Origin: Thermomucor indicae-seudaticae
Lineage: Eukaryota > Mucoromycota > Mucoromycetes > Mucorales > Lichtheimiaceae
Direction: 5' to 3'
Length of the DNA stretch: 24,169 nucleotides
NCBI GenBank assembly: GCA_000787465.1
Contig: JSYX01000541.1
Span: forward strand, 1 to 24,169
The position numbers and the translations under genes are program-made. The notes beneath the pieces were generated by a model. The model did no database searches and was not told the origin of the DNA. It worked only from the letters and a program-made list of their open reading frames with translations. Shown piece after piece: positions 1 through 9,882 of this stretch; positions within the stretch are counted from its first letter, which is position 1; each line of letters begins with the position of its first letter.

Positions 1-131
1 CAGAATAACAAAAAGCTCACCATCTCTTTACACTACTCTGCTGGGGTTGTCTTTTGCGTCGGTGCGCTCGCGTTTGCGCGAGAAGTAAGTCTGCAAACAG
101 AATATCGTTTATGTGTGCAAATCTTTTAATC
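1..131 (+). other. possible partial exon at the left edge
   Basis: Frame 1 is open from the first base to a TAA ending at about 132. It contains a hydrophobic, small-residue-rich stretch (SAGVVFCVGALAFARE) followed at once by GTAAGT, a perfect donor. This would fit the end of a coding exon, possibly with a membrane segment or signal-like sequence, of a gene lying mainly outside the window. Nothing in it identifies a family, and a short open frame can occur by chance. Bases from about 132 to 303 show nothing further apart from the 3' flank of the transporter. Confidence 0.2.
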
Positions 132-303
132 CATACACGCATATTTGATTTGCCTAGTGCGTAAACGGAGTTCCCCGATTGACGCAAAAGACCATCTACA
201 GCAGCGCGAACTTTTATTCGAAATCTAGTATGCTATCGAGGTATCTTGGGTTTTTCAAACAGCAAATGATATCTTTGTGGTCAAGATTTGTAAGACACTC
301 AAA

Positions 304-2451
304 TCAAGCATTGCCACGTTTCGGATCAAAAGCGAGAGGTTTGCTCTTGATTCGGCGTTCAAAGAGCGATTCCATTTCTTCCAGAGATTTTCCCTAAAAA
401 GGGTCTTTGCATTAAAGAAAAGGGAGGACTGTTGGCTAGTTTGAATGGCAGCATACCTTTGTTTCTGGCAAAAGCACAAAGCAAAAGGCACTCATTATAA
501 TGCACCAACTTCCAAAAAATAGGAAAGTGCCGATCCTAGTACTCGCTAGAGCCAAAAAGACGTGGCGTTAGTTATACCTTGTCTGGAGAGCGAACGAAAT
601 AGACAAAACATCACCTAGCAGAATAGGACTGAATTTCCCAACCGCCGCGTTAAGGACCCAATTAACGGCAGTCGTGATAGACGTGCTCTTTGCACGCATC
701 CTGCATATCCTCTATCAATACCTGGAACGATACAGATCATATTGTCTGATACTTGCCATGTTGGATAAATTTCTGAACAGTATATCCACGGTATGGGTCC
801 CCAGGATAGTGCAAAGGAGACAGCAAACGCTTTGACCATGCATTAGGGAAAGAACTTTCTCTATGGAACCGACAGAGGATAACTTACCGTACATGAAAAC
901 GATGCCCTACGGACAAGTCTAATCAGTAAAAAAGCCGTGTTCCTTGAAACGTAATAAAACAAGTAGCTTACGGCATATGCAGAGGACGATGTGGTTTCTG
1001 CCACCGCATCGGATGCGGCAGATGGTGTCTGTATACCGATACAGATAGCCACTGACATCATACAAAGACTCATCGCAAGCCCTCCGCCCACCAACAATGG
1101 ACGTCGGCCAAAGGTATCCACAAGACAAGAGAATCCAATGAGGGTGACCATCATCTTGACGACCCCATAAACGCCTGTGGCAAGCAGTTCAGTGGTATTG
1201 GACGAAAGCCCAATGGAGCGGAAGATGATCGGGCTATAGTAATTGATAACGTTGGTCCCGGTCATTTGCTGAAAGAACTGCAATGCGCATCCAAACAGGA
1301 GTCGTCTGCGGTTTGCAGGCGCGAACACATGATGCCAAGACAAGGGCTTATCATTACTTGTATGGAGGCCGCACAGGATCTCTTGGATTTCCTCCTCGAC
1401 ACGGGAGTCGTTGCGATCCCATCCGCGATACTTGGCCAAGACGGTCTGGGCTCGATCGACTTTGCCGGATGCACACAGGCATCGAGGCGTTTCATAGAGG
1501 AAACACATGCCCAAAAGTAGCATGCCGCCGGGTGCTGTCTGTACGATCAAAGGTATCCGCCATAATCCGTCGTCGGTCGGCTCCAGATGGCGTTGAACGA
1601 GATAGTTGGTCCAGTACGACATGGCGAGACCGGCTGCAATAAAGAATTGCCATAGACCGCCTAAGAATCCTCGTTGATTTTGATGTGCAATCTCGGCGAC
1701 ATAAATCTATGTGAATACATCATCCTTTTTCGTCAAGTGGTGACCATATGCATGTGAATAACGCTTGCCATCATTACCGGAACCAGCATACTAAGAGCAC
1801 CAACGCCTAAACAACAAGAACATAACCTGTTTCGTCAGTAAGTTTGATAGGGACTGGACTTGGATTTATCATCTTTTTACCAAGACCAGCGATAAGACGT
1901 CCGGCGTACAGCATGGCAAGGTTCTTGCCAACGATTTGCAGGACACCTCCAACAGTAAAGATCGCGGCAAATGCCATAATGCTCAGCTTACGACCCAGTT
2001 TATCTTAACATAGAATGGCTTTGTTATGACACCTTTCTTTTTTGTCCGATGGATAGAGAGATACCTGCAATGACGGTAGCACTCAAGCAACCAACCATAC
2101 ATCCTATCTGTAATACAGCGACAATGTTGCCATTGATATCCGCCTCACGTATCTTATCACTTGGATCAATGCCAAAATGTGATTGAAACGATGGGGCAAT
2201 CAATAAACCACCCACAACACCCAGATCGAATCCTATAAAAGCGACAGAGGAAGGAGACAAATGGATATATCAGCCTATATAAGTTATTGACGCAAGTGCC
2301 CTCCTCTACCGAAAAGGAATCCACCCAGGCATGAAATACAGGTTGCCAATATCGTCCACAGAGGCATACTAATAACGGTTTTCGGCAGCAGCGGCTCTTC
2401 TTCTTGCCTCTTGGAGAAGCAAACAGATGACAACAATACAGACAAGCACAT
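304..2451 (-). CDS. MFS sugar transporter (hexose/quinate permease type), 10 exons
   Basis: Twelve-helix sugar/H+ symporter-type protein, expected to import a monosaccharide or quinate across a membrane. Exons in coding order: 2451-2310, 2232-2065, 2003-1881, 1806-1778, 1706-951, 906-888, 829-757, 700-615, 545-457, 393-304. They total 1575 nt, or 524 aa, a normal length for the family. Hallmarks seen: LGGFLFGFDLGVVGG in TM1; DKLGRK between TM2 and TM3; AGRLIAGLGVGALSMLVP; QQMTGTNVINYYSP in TM7; DTFGRRPL; and PETKGKSLEEME at the C-terminal end (PETK about 492-495). The usual PESPR site reads YETPR. The intron after exon 7 is best read as GC-AG (donor GCAAGT), which joins EIYPTW to MRAKSTS at family spacing. 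The first 28 residues include an acidic dileucine-like EEEPLL. A second in-frame ATG at 2367 would remove them, and a TATATAAA lies only 4 nt upstream of the first ATG, so the start is uncertain. The substrate cannot be read from sequence. Confidence 0.9.
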
Positions 2452-2759
2452 CTTTTATATATTCGCAACAGAAGCGTGACCCAAAAGCAGGGAAACTGCA
2501 GGTATTATATGCGGTAAAGTTTTCGTCCACAGGAAGGAGAACGGGGGAAGAGAAAGAGGATCAATTTCCCTGTTTATTATTAACTCTAACAGGAGGGCGG
2601 GGAATTTTCATGCAGGAATCGGTTCGGCTACTTGCGGTTCTAGTTGGAAACATAGAAGTACATACTCAACAAGCTAGTAATGTATTGTACATAAGAGGTG
2701 GTAGGCCTTCCCTCTGGTATCATCTTTCAGTTTTTGGAAATTACAAGTAAGGAAGATTC
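2452..2759. other. intergenic region between transporter start and Hsp40 stop
   Basis: About 308 bp holding the promoter of the minus-strand transporter and the 3' end of the Hsp40 gene. On the minus strand TATATAAAA lies directly before the first transporter ATG (about 2454-2463). No further gene is supported. Confidence 0.6.
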
Positions 2760-3917
2760 TTATGCCAGTATTCTGCGAAGAATATCTTTTTGCTCTGCGG
2801 TCAGGGTCTTGGATGGGAACTTGACTTTGTACTCAATCAATAGATCGCCCTTTTTACCGGTCTTCGAGTTTGGCATGCCTTCGTTCGGTATCCGTGATAC
2901 TTGACCAGGCTGAATCACGGAGTTGTTATTGGACACTCTAAGCGTCCGGCCATCCAACGTTTTTATGGTTCTCGAAAATTCCGTCAGTGCTTCCGCCAGA
3001 CTGATTTCGATTGTCGTGCGCAAATCGTTTCCGTCGCGTTTAAAGACAGGATGTGGCTTCTCTTCAATAACGAATTCGATATCTTGTGTCGTTCCATCTT
3101 CGAGTTCGTCGCCCTCGTTGGCAAATCGAATTTTCGTGCCTGCCTTCCATCCGGGCTTTATATCAATCGTCAAGATCTTGTCCGTGGTGACTGGTAACCC
3201 AGTTGCACCGTCGCGTAATTTTCGAGTCACTTTGAGTCGTTTTGTCGTGCCAGTGTAGAGGTCCTCTAACGAAACAGGCAAGGGACGTTTGATGGCCGGT
3301 GGTTTTTGAGGCTGTTGCTGCTGCTGGAATCCACCAGCCCTTCGTCCACCACCACCAAAGCTTGAGAATCCACCAGGCATACCAGCACCACCCATCATAA
3401 AGTCGTCATCGTCATCCATCGACATACCGAATCCCCCACCACCAAACGATGAGAAAAAGTGTTTAAAGATATCTTCGGCATTTGAGGGTCGGAAAGGTCT
3501 GAATCCTGCACCTCCAGGACCACCGGTTGTGAAAGTGAACGTGGTACCACCGCCACCTGGGAACCCGAAGCCTCCACCTGGGAAACCGCCTGCACCTGCG
3601 CCGCCGCCTGATGGTGGTGGGCCGCCCTTGAGACCTTCTTCACCGAACTGATCGTATATCGCACGCTTGTTTTTATCGCTCAAGACTTCAAAGGCTTCGC
3701 CTACTTCCTGGAACTTGACTTTGGCTACTTCTGGTTTATCCTTGTTACGATCAGGATGCCACTTCAGGGCTAACGAGAAAACAAGCAGTTAGTTACCTGA
3801 AACGACAGCCTCCTTTTACATAACATCAAACATACCTTGTTTGCGATAAGCCTTCTTTATCGTGTTTTCATCAGCGTCTCGTGGAACTCCAAGGATAGCG
3901 TAATAATCTTTGCCCAT
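2760..3917 (-). CDS. class II DNAJ co-chaperone (Hsp40, Sis1/DNAJB type)
   Basis: Co-chaperone that delivers clients to cytosolic Hsp70 and stimulates its ATPase. Two exons, 3917-3836 and 3769-2760, joined in phase 1, give 363 aa. The J domain opens with [16 protein letters not shown] and carries the essential HPD at 32-34 (KWHPDRN). A long Gly/Phe-rich region follows (about 75-180, with [11 protein letters not shown] and a [11 protein letters not shown] stretch), then the two beta-sandwich client-binding domains (from [20 protein letters not shown] to [14 protein letters not shown]). There are no CXXCXGXG zinc repeats, so it is class II, like yeast Sis1 and human DNAJB1. It lacks a CAAX box, ER signal or KDEL, so a cytosolic or nuclear site is expected. 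Promoter elements are listed separately. Confidence 0.96.
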
Positions 3918-4018
3918 ATCTAATAACTACTATGCTCACGGTACGAAGGAAAGCGAAAACAAAAGCCAGAAAGGGAGAAAAAAAGACCGGAAAAGCAGCA
4001 GACGCGGAGTGCGGAACT

Positions 4019-4026
4019 TTTTTATA
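4019..4026 (-). promoter_or_regulatory. TATA box candidate of the Hsp40 gene
   Basis: On the minus strand the sequence reads TATAAAAA, about 105 bp upstream of the DNAJ start codon and just downstream of the heat-shock element candidate. Spacing is plausible for a fungal TATA element; no transcription start is known. Confidence 0.45.
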
Positions 4027-4036
4027 TGCGACTTAT

Positions 4037-4061
4037 TTTCGAGCAAGTTCGACAGAATTCT
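4037..4061 (-). promoter_or_regulatory. step-type heat-shock element candidate
   Basis: Three TTC triplets start at 4038, 4048 and 4058, exactly 10 bp apart, so the minus strand carries three GAA triplets in step. This is the step-type arrangement bound by fungal Hsf1 (nTTCn, 5 bp, nTTCn, 5 bp, nTTCn). It lies about 121 bp upstream of an Hsp40 start codon and directly upstream of a TATA box, which is where such an element would act. Confidence 0.6.
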
Positions 4062-4110
4062 TGCAAAAGTAGAGAAAATGTGCATTTACTAATGCATTAA
4101 AGTAAATACT

Positions 4111-4806
<696 letters not shown>

Positions 4807-5318
4807 GGTATTCTGTTACTTGATGAAAAGGAGGGATTCCCAGCCATGTGGGGGCCGGTTCGGTTGATGGCCTCCGTGGTCGGAGCGGGAAATCAGTGCA
4901 CTCGCCCAAGCAGTGTGGCGAGATCATCCTTTGTAGAGATCATCCTTTGTATAGATCATCGGTTTTTTCTTCATGGACTATGGTTTTACTGCAGTATCTC
5001 GCGAGCATATTGACAATAAAAATGGAAATTGTAAGGAGAAGCAAAACCGTATGCACAGCATCACTTCCGGTGCAAATCGTGTCGCAAAGCTTAAACCGCA
5101 ACAGGAAGGAAACTGGCTTGGTCGAAAGACGACACAACGGGCGCTCAATTGAGTTATCAACTGTACTTTGCTGCGCAAACGAAGGATGATCGCCTTCATT
5201 ACCAATTTGCTGCGCATGGAGCCGTTTCCTACATCATGGAGGATACGCGGCTGGGGAATGTTCATTGCGTTAAAGGGCAATAAAATTTCATGATCCGAAA
5301 ACTGCACTTCCCTAAACC
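4807..5318. promoter_or_regulatory. divergent promoter between RPS23 and the SAP30BP-like gene
   Basis: This 512-bp interval separates the start codons of two divergent genes and must contain both promoters. Its clearest feature is a 16-bp tandem repeat at 4921-4960. I see no clear TATA box for either gene. The small open frames in it resemble no protein. Confidence 0.7.
4921..4960. repeat. 16-bp tandem repeat, 2.5 copies, in the RPS23 promoter
   Basis: AGATCATCCTTTGTAG (4921-4936) is followed by AGATCATCCTTTGTAT (4937-4952) and then AGATCATC (4953-4960). The copies differ only at the last base. They lie 115-155 bp upstream of the RPS23 start codon and are candidate paired binding sites for a ribosomal-protein-gene regulator. 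Confidence 0.85.
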
Positions 5319-6468
5319 ATGAATGCACTCTCGAGTCTTGTAAATTATTCGGACGATGACGAAGAGGTATCAGACAAGGAGACACCAGAACAAAAACAAG
5401 GTGCGAAAGTTAGCTTTCTATTGTTTAGATTGCATTAATCGCAAACACTTGTTATGCATATATAGCATCACCGATCAAGCGTTCACCGTCACCGCCACCA
5501 GCAAAGATTGAACCAAAGAAAAGTTTGCCAAAGAGTCCTGTAAGTGTTTATCTCATTTTACATTGGAAAAAGGAAGAAAGAAGGCCACTAACCTGGCGGT
5601 CTGCTTTTTTCTTTTCGCGTACTAAGGCTGTAGGTAAGCTTTTCTTGCATTGAGAGACGTTGCTGGCCTACGATTGTGTATACCCATGAGCAAATGTTTG
5701 GATATTAGTGTTCTAATATATGGGCACTGCCATGTAGAAGAAAAAGAGGAGCAGAAACCTACGCCAGGCGTAAAAGTAGCACCTGTACCTATTCCGGCAG
5801 CGTTACGACAGCAAGACGAGGCACGACGGCGTAGAGCGTTATTGGCACCTAAACCTATTGATGGCATTGAGAATTGGGGAATTCCACCTGAACCAGATAC
5901 AGCATGTGATGAAGAGCGAGCAGTAAGTTGCGAATCATAGAAGAACCATTGCCCCCATTTCAGTCAACTCATCCAACTTATATAGCAAAAAGTAGCCCAT
6001 TTCTTATCCTTACGCGCATCAGGCCACCGTCTCAATGACCACTTGAAAAGTAATAAGGCATTTCGCAATCCTCGTATTTACGCAAAACTCGTAGAAATGC
6101 TCGAACTCGACGAAACAGGGAGCAACTTTCCAAAGAGCGAATTCGATCCACATGGATTTCCTGAAGATGCTTACATTGATGGAATACTCAAGCGACGGCA
6201 ACAAGAGGCAGACGAAAAGGCATTGGCACAGAAAAATAGAACTAGCATTCCATTTGTCTCTGCTACCTCACAAGAACAACAGCAACAGTCTGCGGCGATG
6301 GCAGCGGCAATGGCAACGGCTGCCAAAGTCGCCAGCAGGATTGCAATACCCCCTACACAACAACAGCAACAACAGCAATCGCCGGCACCATCATCAGCAA
6401 GTGAAGCTACTAGCCGGAAACGCAGTAGCAAGTGGGATCAGCCAGATAGACCGCGGCGACGGATGTGA
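5319..6468 (+). CDS. SAP30BP/HCNGP-like splicing-associated protein, 5 exons
   Basis: Nuclear protein of the HCNGP family; the human member SAP30BP works with splicing factors and transcriptional co-repressors. Exons 5319-5400, 5466-5539, 5627-5633, 5738-5922 and 5986-6468 give 276 aa. It begins MNALSSLVNYSDDDEE, the usual acidic start of the family, followed by a Ser/Pro-Lys stretch (SPIKRSPSPPPAKIEPKKS). The family core lies at about 116-190, with KVAHFLSLRASGHRLNDHLK, FRNPRIYAKLVEMLELDE and FDPHGFPEDAYIDGI. The C-terminus has Gln/Ala-rich low complexity and ends RKRSSKWDQPDRPRRRM, a motif style common in splicing proteins. Exon 3 is a 7-nt microexon (GCTGTAG), needed to keep frame between exons 2 and 4. 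Confidence 0.9.
5627..5633 (+). other. 7-nt microexon of the SAP30BP-like gene
   Basis: GCTGTAG is flanked by an acceptor (ACTAAG) and a strong donor (GTAAGC). Exon 2 ends in phase 0 and exon 4 needs one base carried in; these seven bases supply it and encode Ala-Val plus the first base of Glu. Joining exon 2 directly to the normal exon 4 acceptor would put the conserved PTPGVK segment out of frame. Confidence 0.7.
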
Positions 6469-6700
6469 TACATAGATTTTGTATTTGCATTGTTGAAAAG
6501 ACACAGAGGAAAGAAACAAAGTACTTAATTTGATCGAGCACGCTCACCCAAGTTATTATGAATACGCTCTTTTTCAAAAGATAGTACTGGACGACTTGAT
6601 ATGATGGCTGTTTGAGTCGTAACTTCACGTTCTGTCGTCGAAAGGTGGTAATGCGTGACTCTCAATTTCTATCAAGAAGCGAACTCAAGAAGCAGTTGAC

Positions 6701-8599
6701 ATGCTGCGATCGATCAAACACGTTCGCTTCTCATGGAACGTATTACGAAGCGCCCATTGCCAGCTACGACGACGCTACAACACTGGCTTATTAAGGAATA
6801 CAACGTGCTTACCGGATAAAGTTCATTTCCTGTTGACGCGGGATCAATGGGCATTGGGTATGCGGCTAAGAGCGCAGACGTTGTTGACAAGCTTACTGAT
6901 CATTTACGTCCAAATACAAGAAAACATCGAAAAAAGCACAATAATGCGCATTGAAGAGAAGACGACGCGTGAGACTACCGATATTCGTCAAGTTCCAGGA
7001 AGCACTTATGGGTAATAATATGGCTGAATACTTTTGGCTTCATGTTTGCCAAACCGCGCTGCTTGTAGAGGCAAGTTCACGCTGGAATGGAGTGAGCGCC
7101 CGAGAAACATTCTTATTGTAAAGAAACCAAATGCGATCAAGACGGAAAAGGCATTAATCGAGGTTGCAACGTAAGAAACAAGAGCTAGATAAGTGGCGGC
7201 CAAATGAGAAATTGATTGATTGCTGCGTTTAGCTGGCTTCATGAGAATCATCCAGATCTCAATATCATTGTTGAACCAGAAGTTGCTGAACAGTATCATG
7301 AGAAATTACCATTTGTTTACGTTATTCCCCAGGGCAAGTGTAAGCTCAATGAAAAGCAAACAGCTTGGTCTAATGCAATAAAACAGATCAAAAGAGCGAA
7401 TATACACGCATAGTTGATTTTGCCATTGCACTTGGTGGTGACGGTACGATGCTCCACTTCTCATCATTGTTTCCAAAAGCTGCGCCGCCAGTCATTTGCT
7501 TTTCTCTTGGTACTCTTGGCTTCTTGATGTCGTTTCGTAAGGTTCCCCCTCTCTTATATATATCTTTACTCAGAACTCTCTGTTAATCGAGTCAGTATAG
7601 AATACAAGAATTTCCGTGAAGTGTTGACGGACATGACAGCAGGAAAAGTATCACTCATGCTACGTATGCGCTTATTCTGTTCTCTTCATCAACCGGATGG
7701 AAAGCGGATATCAGTGGATGGCAAGGAAATAGGTATGAGAAAGCGAGCATTGTTTGCAGAGAAACGGCAGGCTTAATTTTATCAAAGGTGACCGTCAGGT
7801 CATGAACGAGGTCACTTTACATCGAGGTCGGTACCCGCACCTGACATCCATCAGTTGTTATGTCGATGGCGAATACCTTACTGAATGCGTGGTATGTTAT
7901 CGTCTTGCTCGCTCATGTAAATGCAAGTAGATATTCAAAGAAAGTATTCCTTTAGGCGGACGGGCAAGTATTAGCGCAAGAGCGGAAAAAGATCTCAGAG
8001 TTAGTCTGATTTTTCATACATAGTCTGATCGTCTCTACACCAACTGGCTCTACAGCATACTCTCTGTCCGCAGGCAAGTCGTCCTCTCTTGTGAAAATGG
8101 GGTGTGTGTGATCTTTTATATCTGTAGCTTTAACATTATTATTATTATTATTATTATTATTATGCAGGCGGACCTATTGTTCATCCCAGTGTACAAAGTT
8201 TGATCATGACTCCTATCTGTCCGCGGTCGTTATCATTCAGGACTGTGCTATTGCCACCTAGCGCAAACATACAGCTACGGGTAAAGTGTGTGAGTGTGGA
8301 ACACGAGCAGGACTTTTGGAAAGACTGACGTGGGTTCTAGATTAGTGACCAAAGTCGAAGCCAGATTGAAGTCTCAATGGATGGTCAAGAGATTTTCTTA
8401 CTGGAGAAAGGAGAGTATTTGCAGGTAAGAAGAATCAGAGTTATTTATTGCATACAGTGATTAAAGGCGGGAATAAAAGGTGCGCATGTCCAGGTACCCT
8501 ATACCTTGCGTCACACGAGTCAATGAAGGCACGGACTGGGCCAAGGATATTAATGAATTGCTAAAGTGGAATCAAAACTTTGGACGCAATCTTGCATAA
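6701..8599 (+). CDS. mitochondrial-type NAD(H) kinase (POS5-like), 11 exons
   Basis: Phosphorylates NADH/NAD+ to make NADP(H), here probably in the mitochondrial matrix. Exons: 6701-7011, 7069-7170, 7233-7339, 7387-7536, 7601-7732, 7788-7891, 7956-7963, 8024-8073, 8168-8280, 8341-8424, 8480-8599, in total 1281 nt or 426 aa. Residues 1-35 are rich in Arg and Ser with no acidic residue (MLRSIKHVRFSWNVLRSAHC), a typical mitochondrial presequence. Motifs: RNILIVKKP; ATWLHENHPDLNIIVEP; the nucleotide-binding GGDGT at about 190-194; NEVTLHRGRYPHLTSI; ADG at 303-305; TPTGSTAYSLSAGGP; and MTPICPRSLSFR. The match in order and wording is closest to yeast Pos5. Introns 7 and 8 are GC-AG, and exon 7 is 8 nt. 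Exon 3 could instead end at 7334 with another GC donor. All catalytic motifs survive, so it should be active. Confidence 0.93.
7956..7963 (+). other. 8-nt microexon encoding the ADG motif of the NADH kinase
   Basis: GCGGACGG follows a clean acceptor (CCTTTAG) and precedes a GC donor (GCAAGTATT). It encodes Ala-Asp and two bases of Gly; the first base of exon 8 completes GGT. Without it the conserved ADG(L/V)-STPTGSTAYS block would be broken. No GT dinucleotide in this interval offers phase 2, so the GC donor is required. Confidence 0.8.
8135..8163. repeat. (ATT)n microsatellite in intron 8 of the NADH kinase gene
   Basis: About nine ATT units run directly up to the ATGCAG acceptor of the second GC-AG intron. 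Length variation here could alter the distance from branch point to acceptor. Confidence 0.9.
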
Positions 8600-9882
8600 T
8601 TCAAGGAAACCGTGCTATGTCTCGAAGTTGTATGGCGTTACACTGAAAGCAGTAATATATTCCTTTCCTTTCTTTAACTGTGTGTATACTATATAGAATG
8701 GCCCCATTTACCACTTGCTGCCGAATTCGTAGAAAGTTAATATCGCTACTTACTTCCGTAGGGGATTCCGAAGAGTTGACATGCTTCTTTTGCAGTTAGA
8801 CAGGTCAGCGTAGGCAAGCTTTTCTAACTTAAGTATTAGCATAAGCCGTTTACCTTGGCTGCCTCGCAGATTGCCTGTCGTCTATTAACTCATTATGGAT
8901 CTAAAATTGTCCAATATTAGCAGGAAGACATAAATGAGCAGCTGTTACTGACCTGCACTTCTTCGAATCTTTACTGAACGGAATTAAGCTTCAGTCTACA
9001 GAGTTGCTCCGTGCAGCTGCTGCTAACCCGAAACGTTACGACCACCTCTCCCTCCAAGGTTCGCGATAGCTTACGAATTATAGATTCTTCAGTTTCGTGC
9101 CATCTTATCCGGTGCGCCCACTCACTCTGGCTTCCTAGCATTTCAACAAATGCACCCTTCCAGCATGACGTGTTGTTAAATCGCAAGCCCAGAGACTCGG
9201 CAAAACACATTATGTGTCCAGCTATTTTTTGCTATTCTATACGCAATCTATTACATAAAGAATATAAGTTAAGACTATGTTCGATGCAGCTTCTTGTTGT
9301 GTACTGGATATAGAACTCATCATGTTCATGACGAGGCATATCGTCATGAACATGGAAAAGGTTTCGGGCATACGTATATGCTTGGCACCCTCCGTTGCAG
9401 TTAAAAATAAACTGACAACACAATGGGAGTCAATATCGTGCGTTCTCTATCGTAAAGAATAATGTAGCTACCAGTGTTCGCGCGCACCATGCGGCCAGTG
9501 TCCCCATGTAACAATGCCCAAAGACGATGACGTGGCACTCGCCCCACGCGACGAATCGCCCATCCGTAGTAAAGAGGGCCGCCTGCCCAAGAAGAATGCA
9601 GACTCTAGAGACCTGCAATCTTGACAGCGCCAAGATGTCCAGACAGATCTGCCGCCTCGGACATGGCGATACAATGTCTACATGGAGCGACGGAAAGCAA
9701 AGTGTCTTTAAGGGAAGAGCATTTCTGGTCCATTTTATAGGTCTGCTGACGTCCTGTTTCGCGTCGTTCTTGGCATACGTGGATTTTAAAGCACAGGACC
9801 CGTTTGGCTTTTGATGTCCTTCTTCGCTGTCGTTGCCATTCCTCGTGGCAAGTTAACCAGTGAGATTCATATCCGTTGAGCC
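8600..9882. other. gene-poor region downstream of the NADH kinase gene
   Basis: I find no recognisable protein in this 1.28 kb. Open frames on both strands (for example 8971-9210 minus, 9011-9313 plus, 9605-9964 minus) overlap one another, match no family I know and lack a coherent splice pattern. The one distinct structure is the inverted repeat at 9321-9354. The interval 9514-9790 has short plus-strand open pieces that might be upstream parts of the relic at 9883, but with several stops and frame changes. Confidence 0.5.
9321..9354. repeat. perfect 14-bp inverted repeat (hairpin)
   Basis: Left arm CATGTTCATGACGA (9321-9334) and right arm TCGTCATGAACATG (9341-9354) are exact reverse complements separated by the 6-base loop GGCATA. 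No T-run follows, so it is not an RNA polymerase III-style or bacterial-style terminator. It could be a transposon end or footprint, a protein-binding palindrome, or a short RNA hairpin. Confidence 0.9.

Noticed and set aside
1266..1642. Plus-strand open frames opposite the transporter
   Set aside because: They are mirror readings of the 756-bp coding exon on the minus strand.
7332..7340. A fourth GC-AG donor (GCAAGT) at the end of NADH kinase exon 3
   Set aside because: A canonical GT donor (GTAAGC at 7340) five bases downstream gives the same phase, so a GC donor is not required there.
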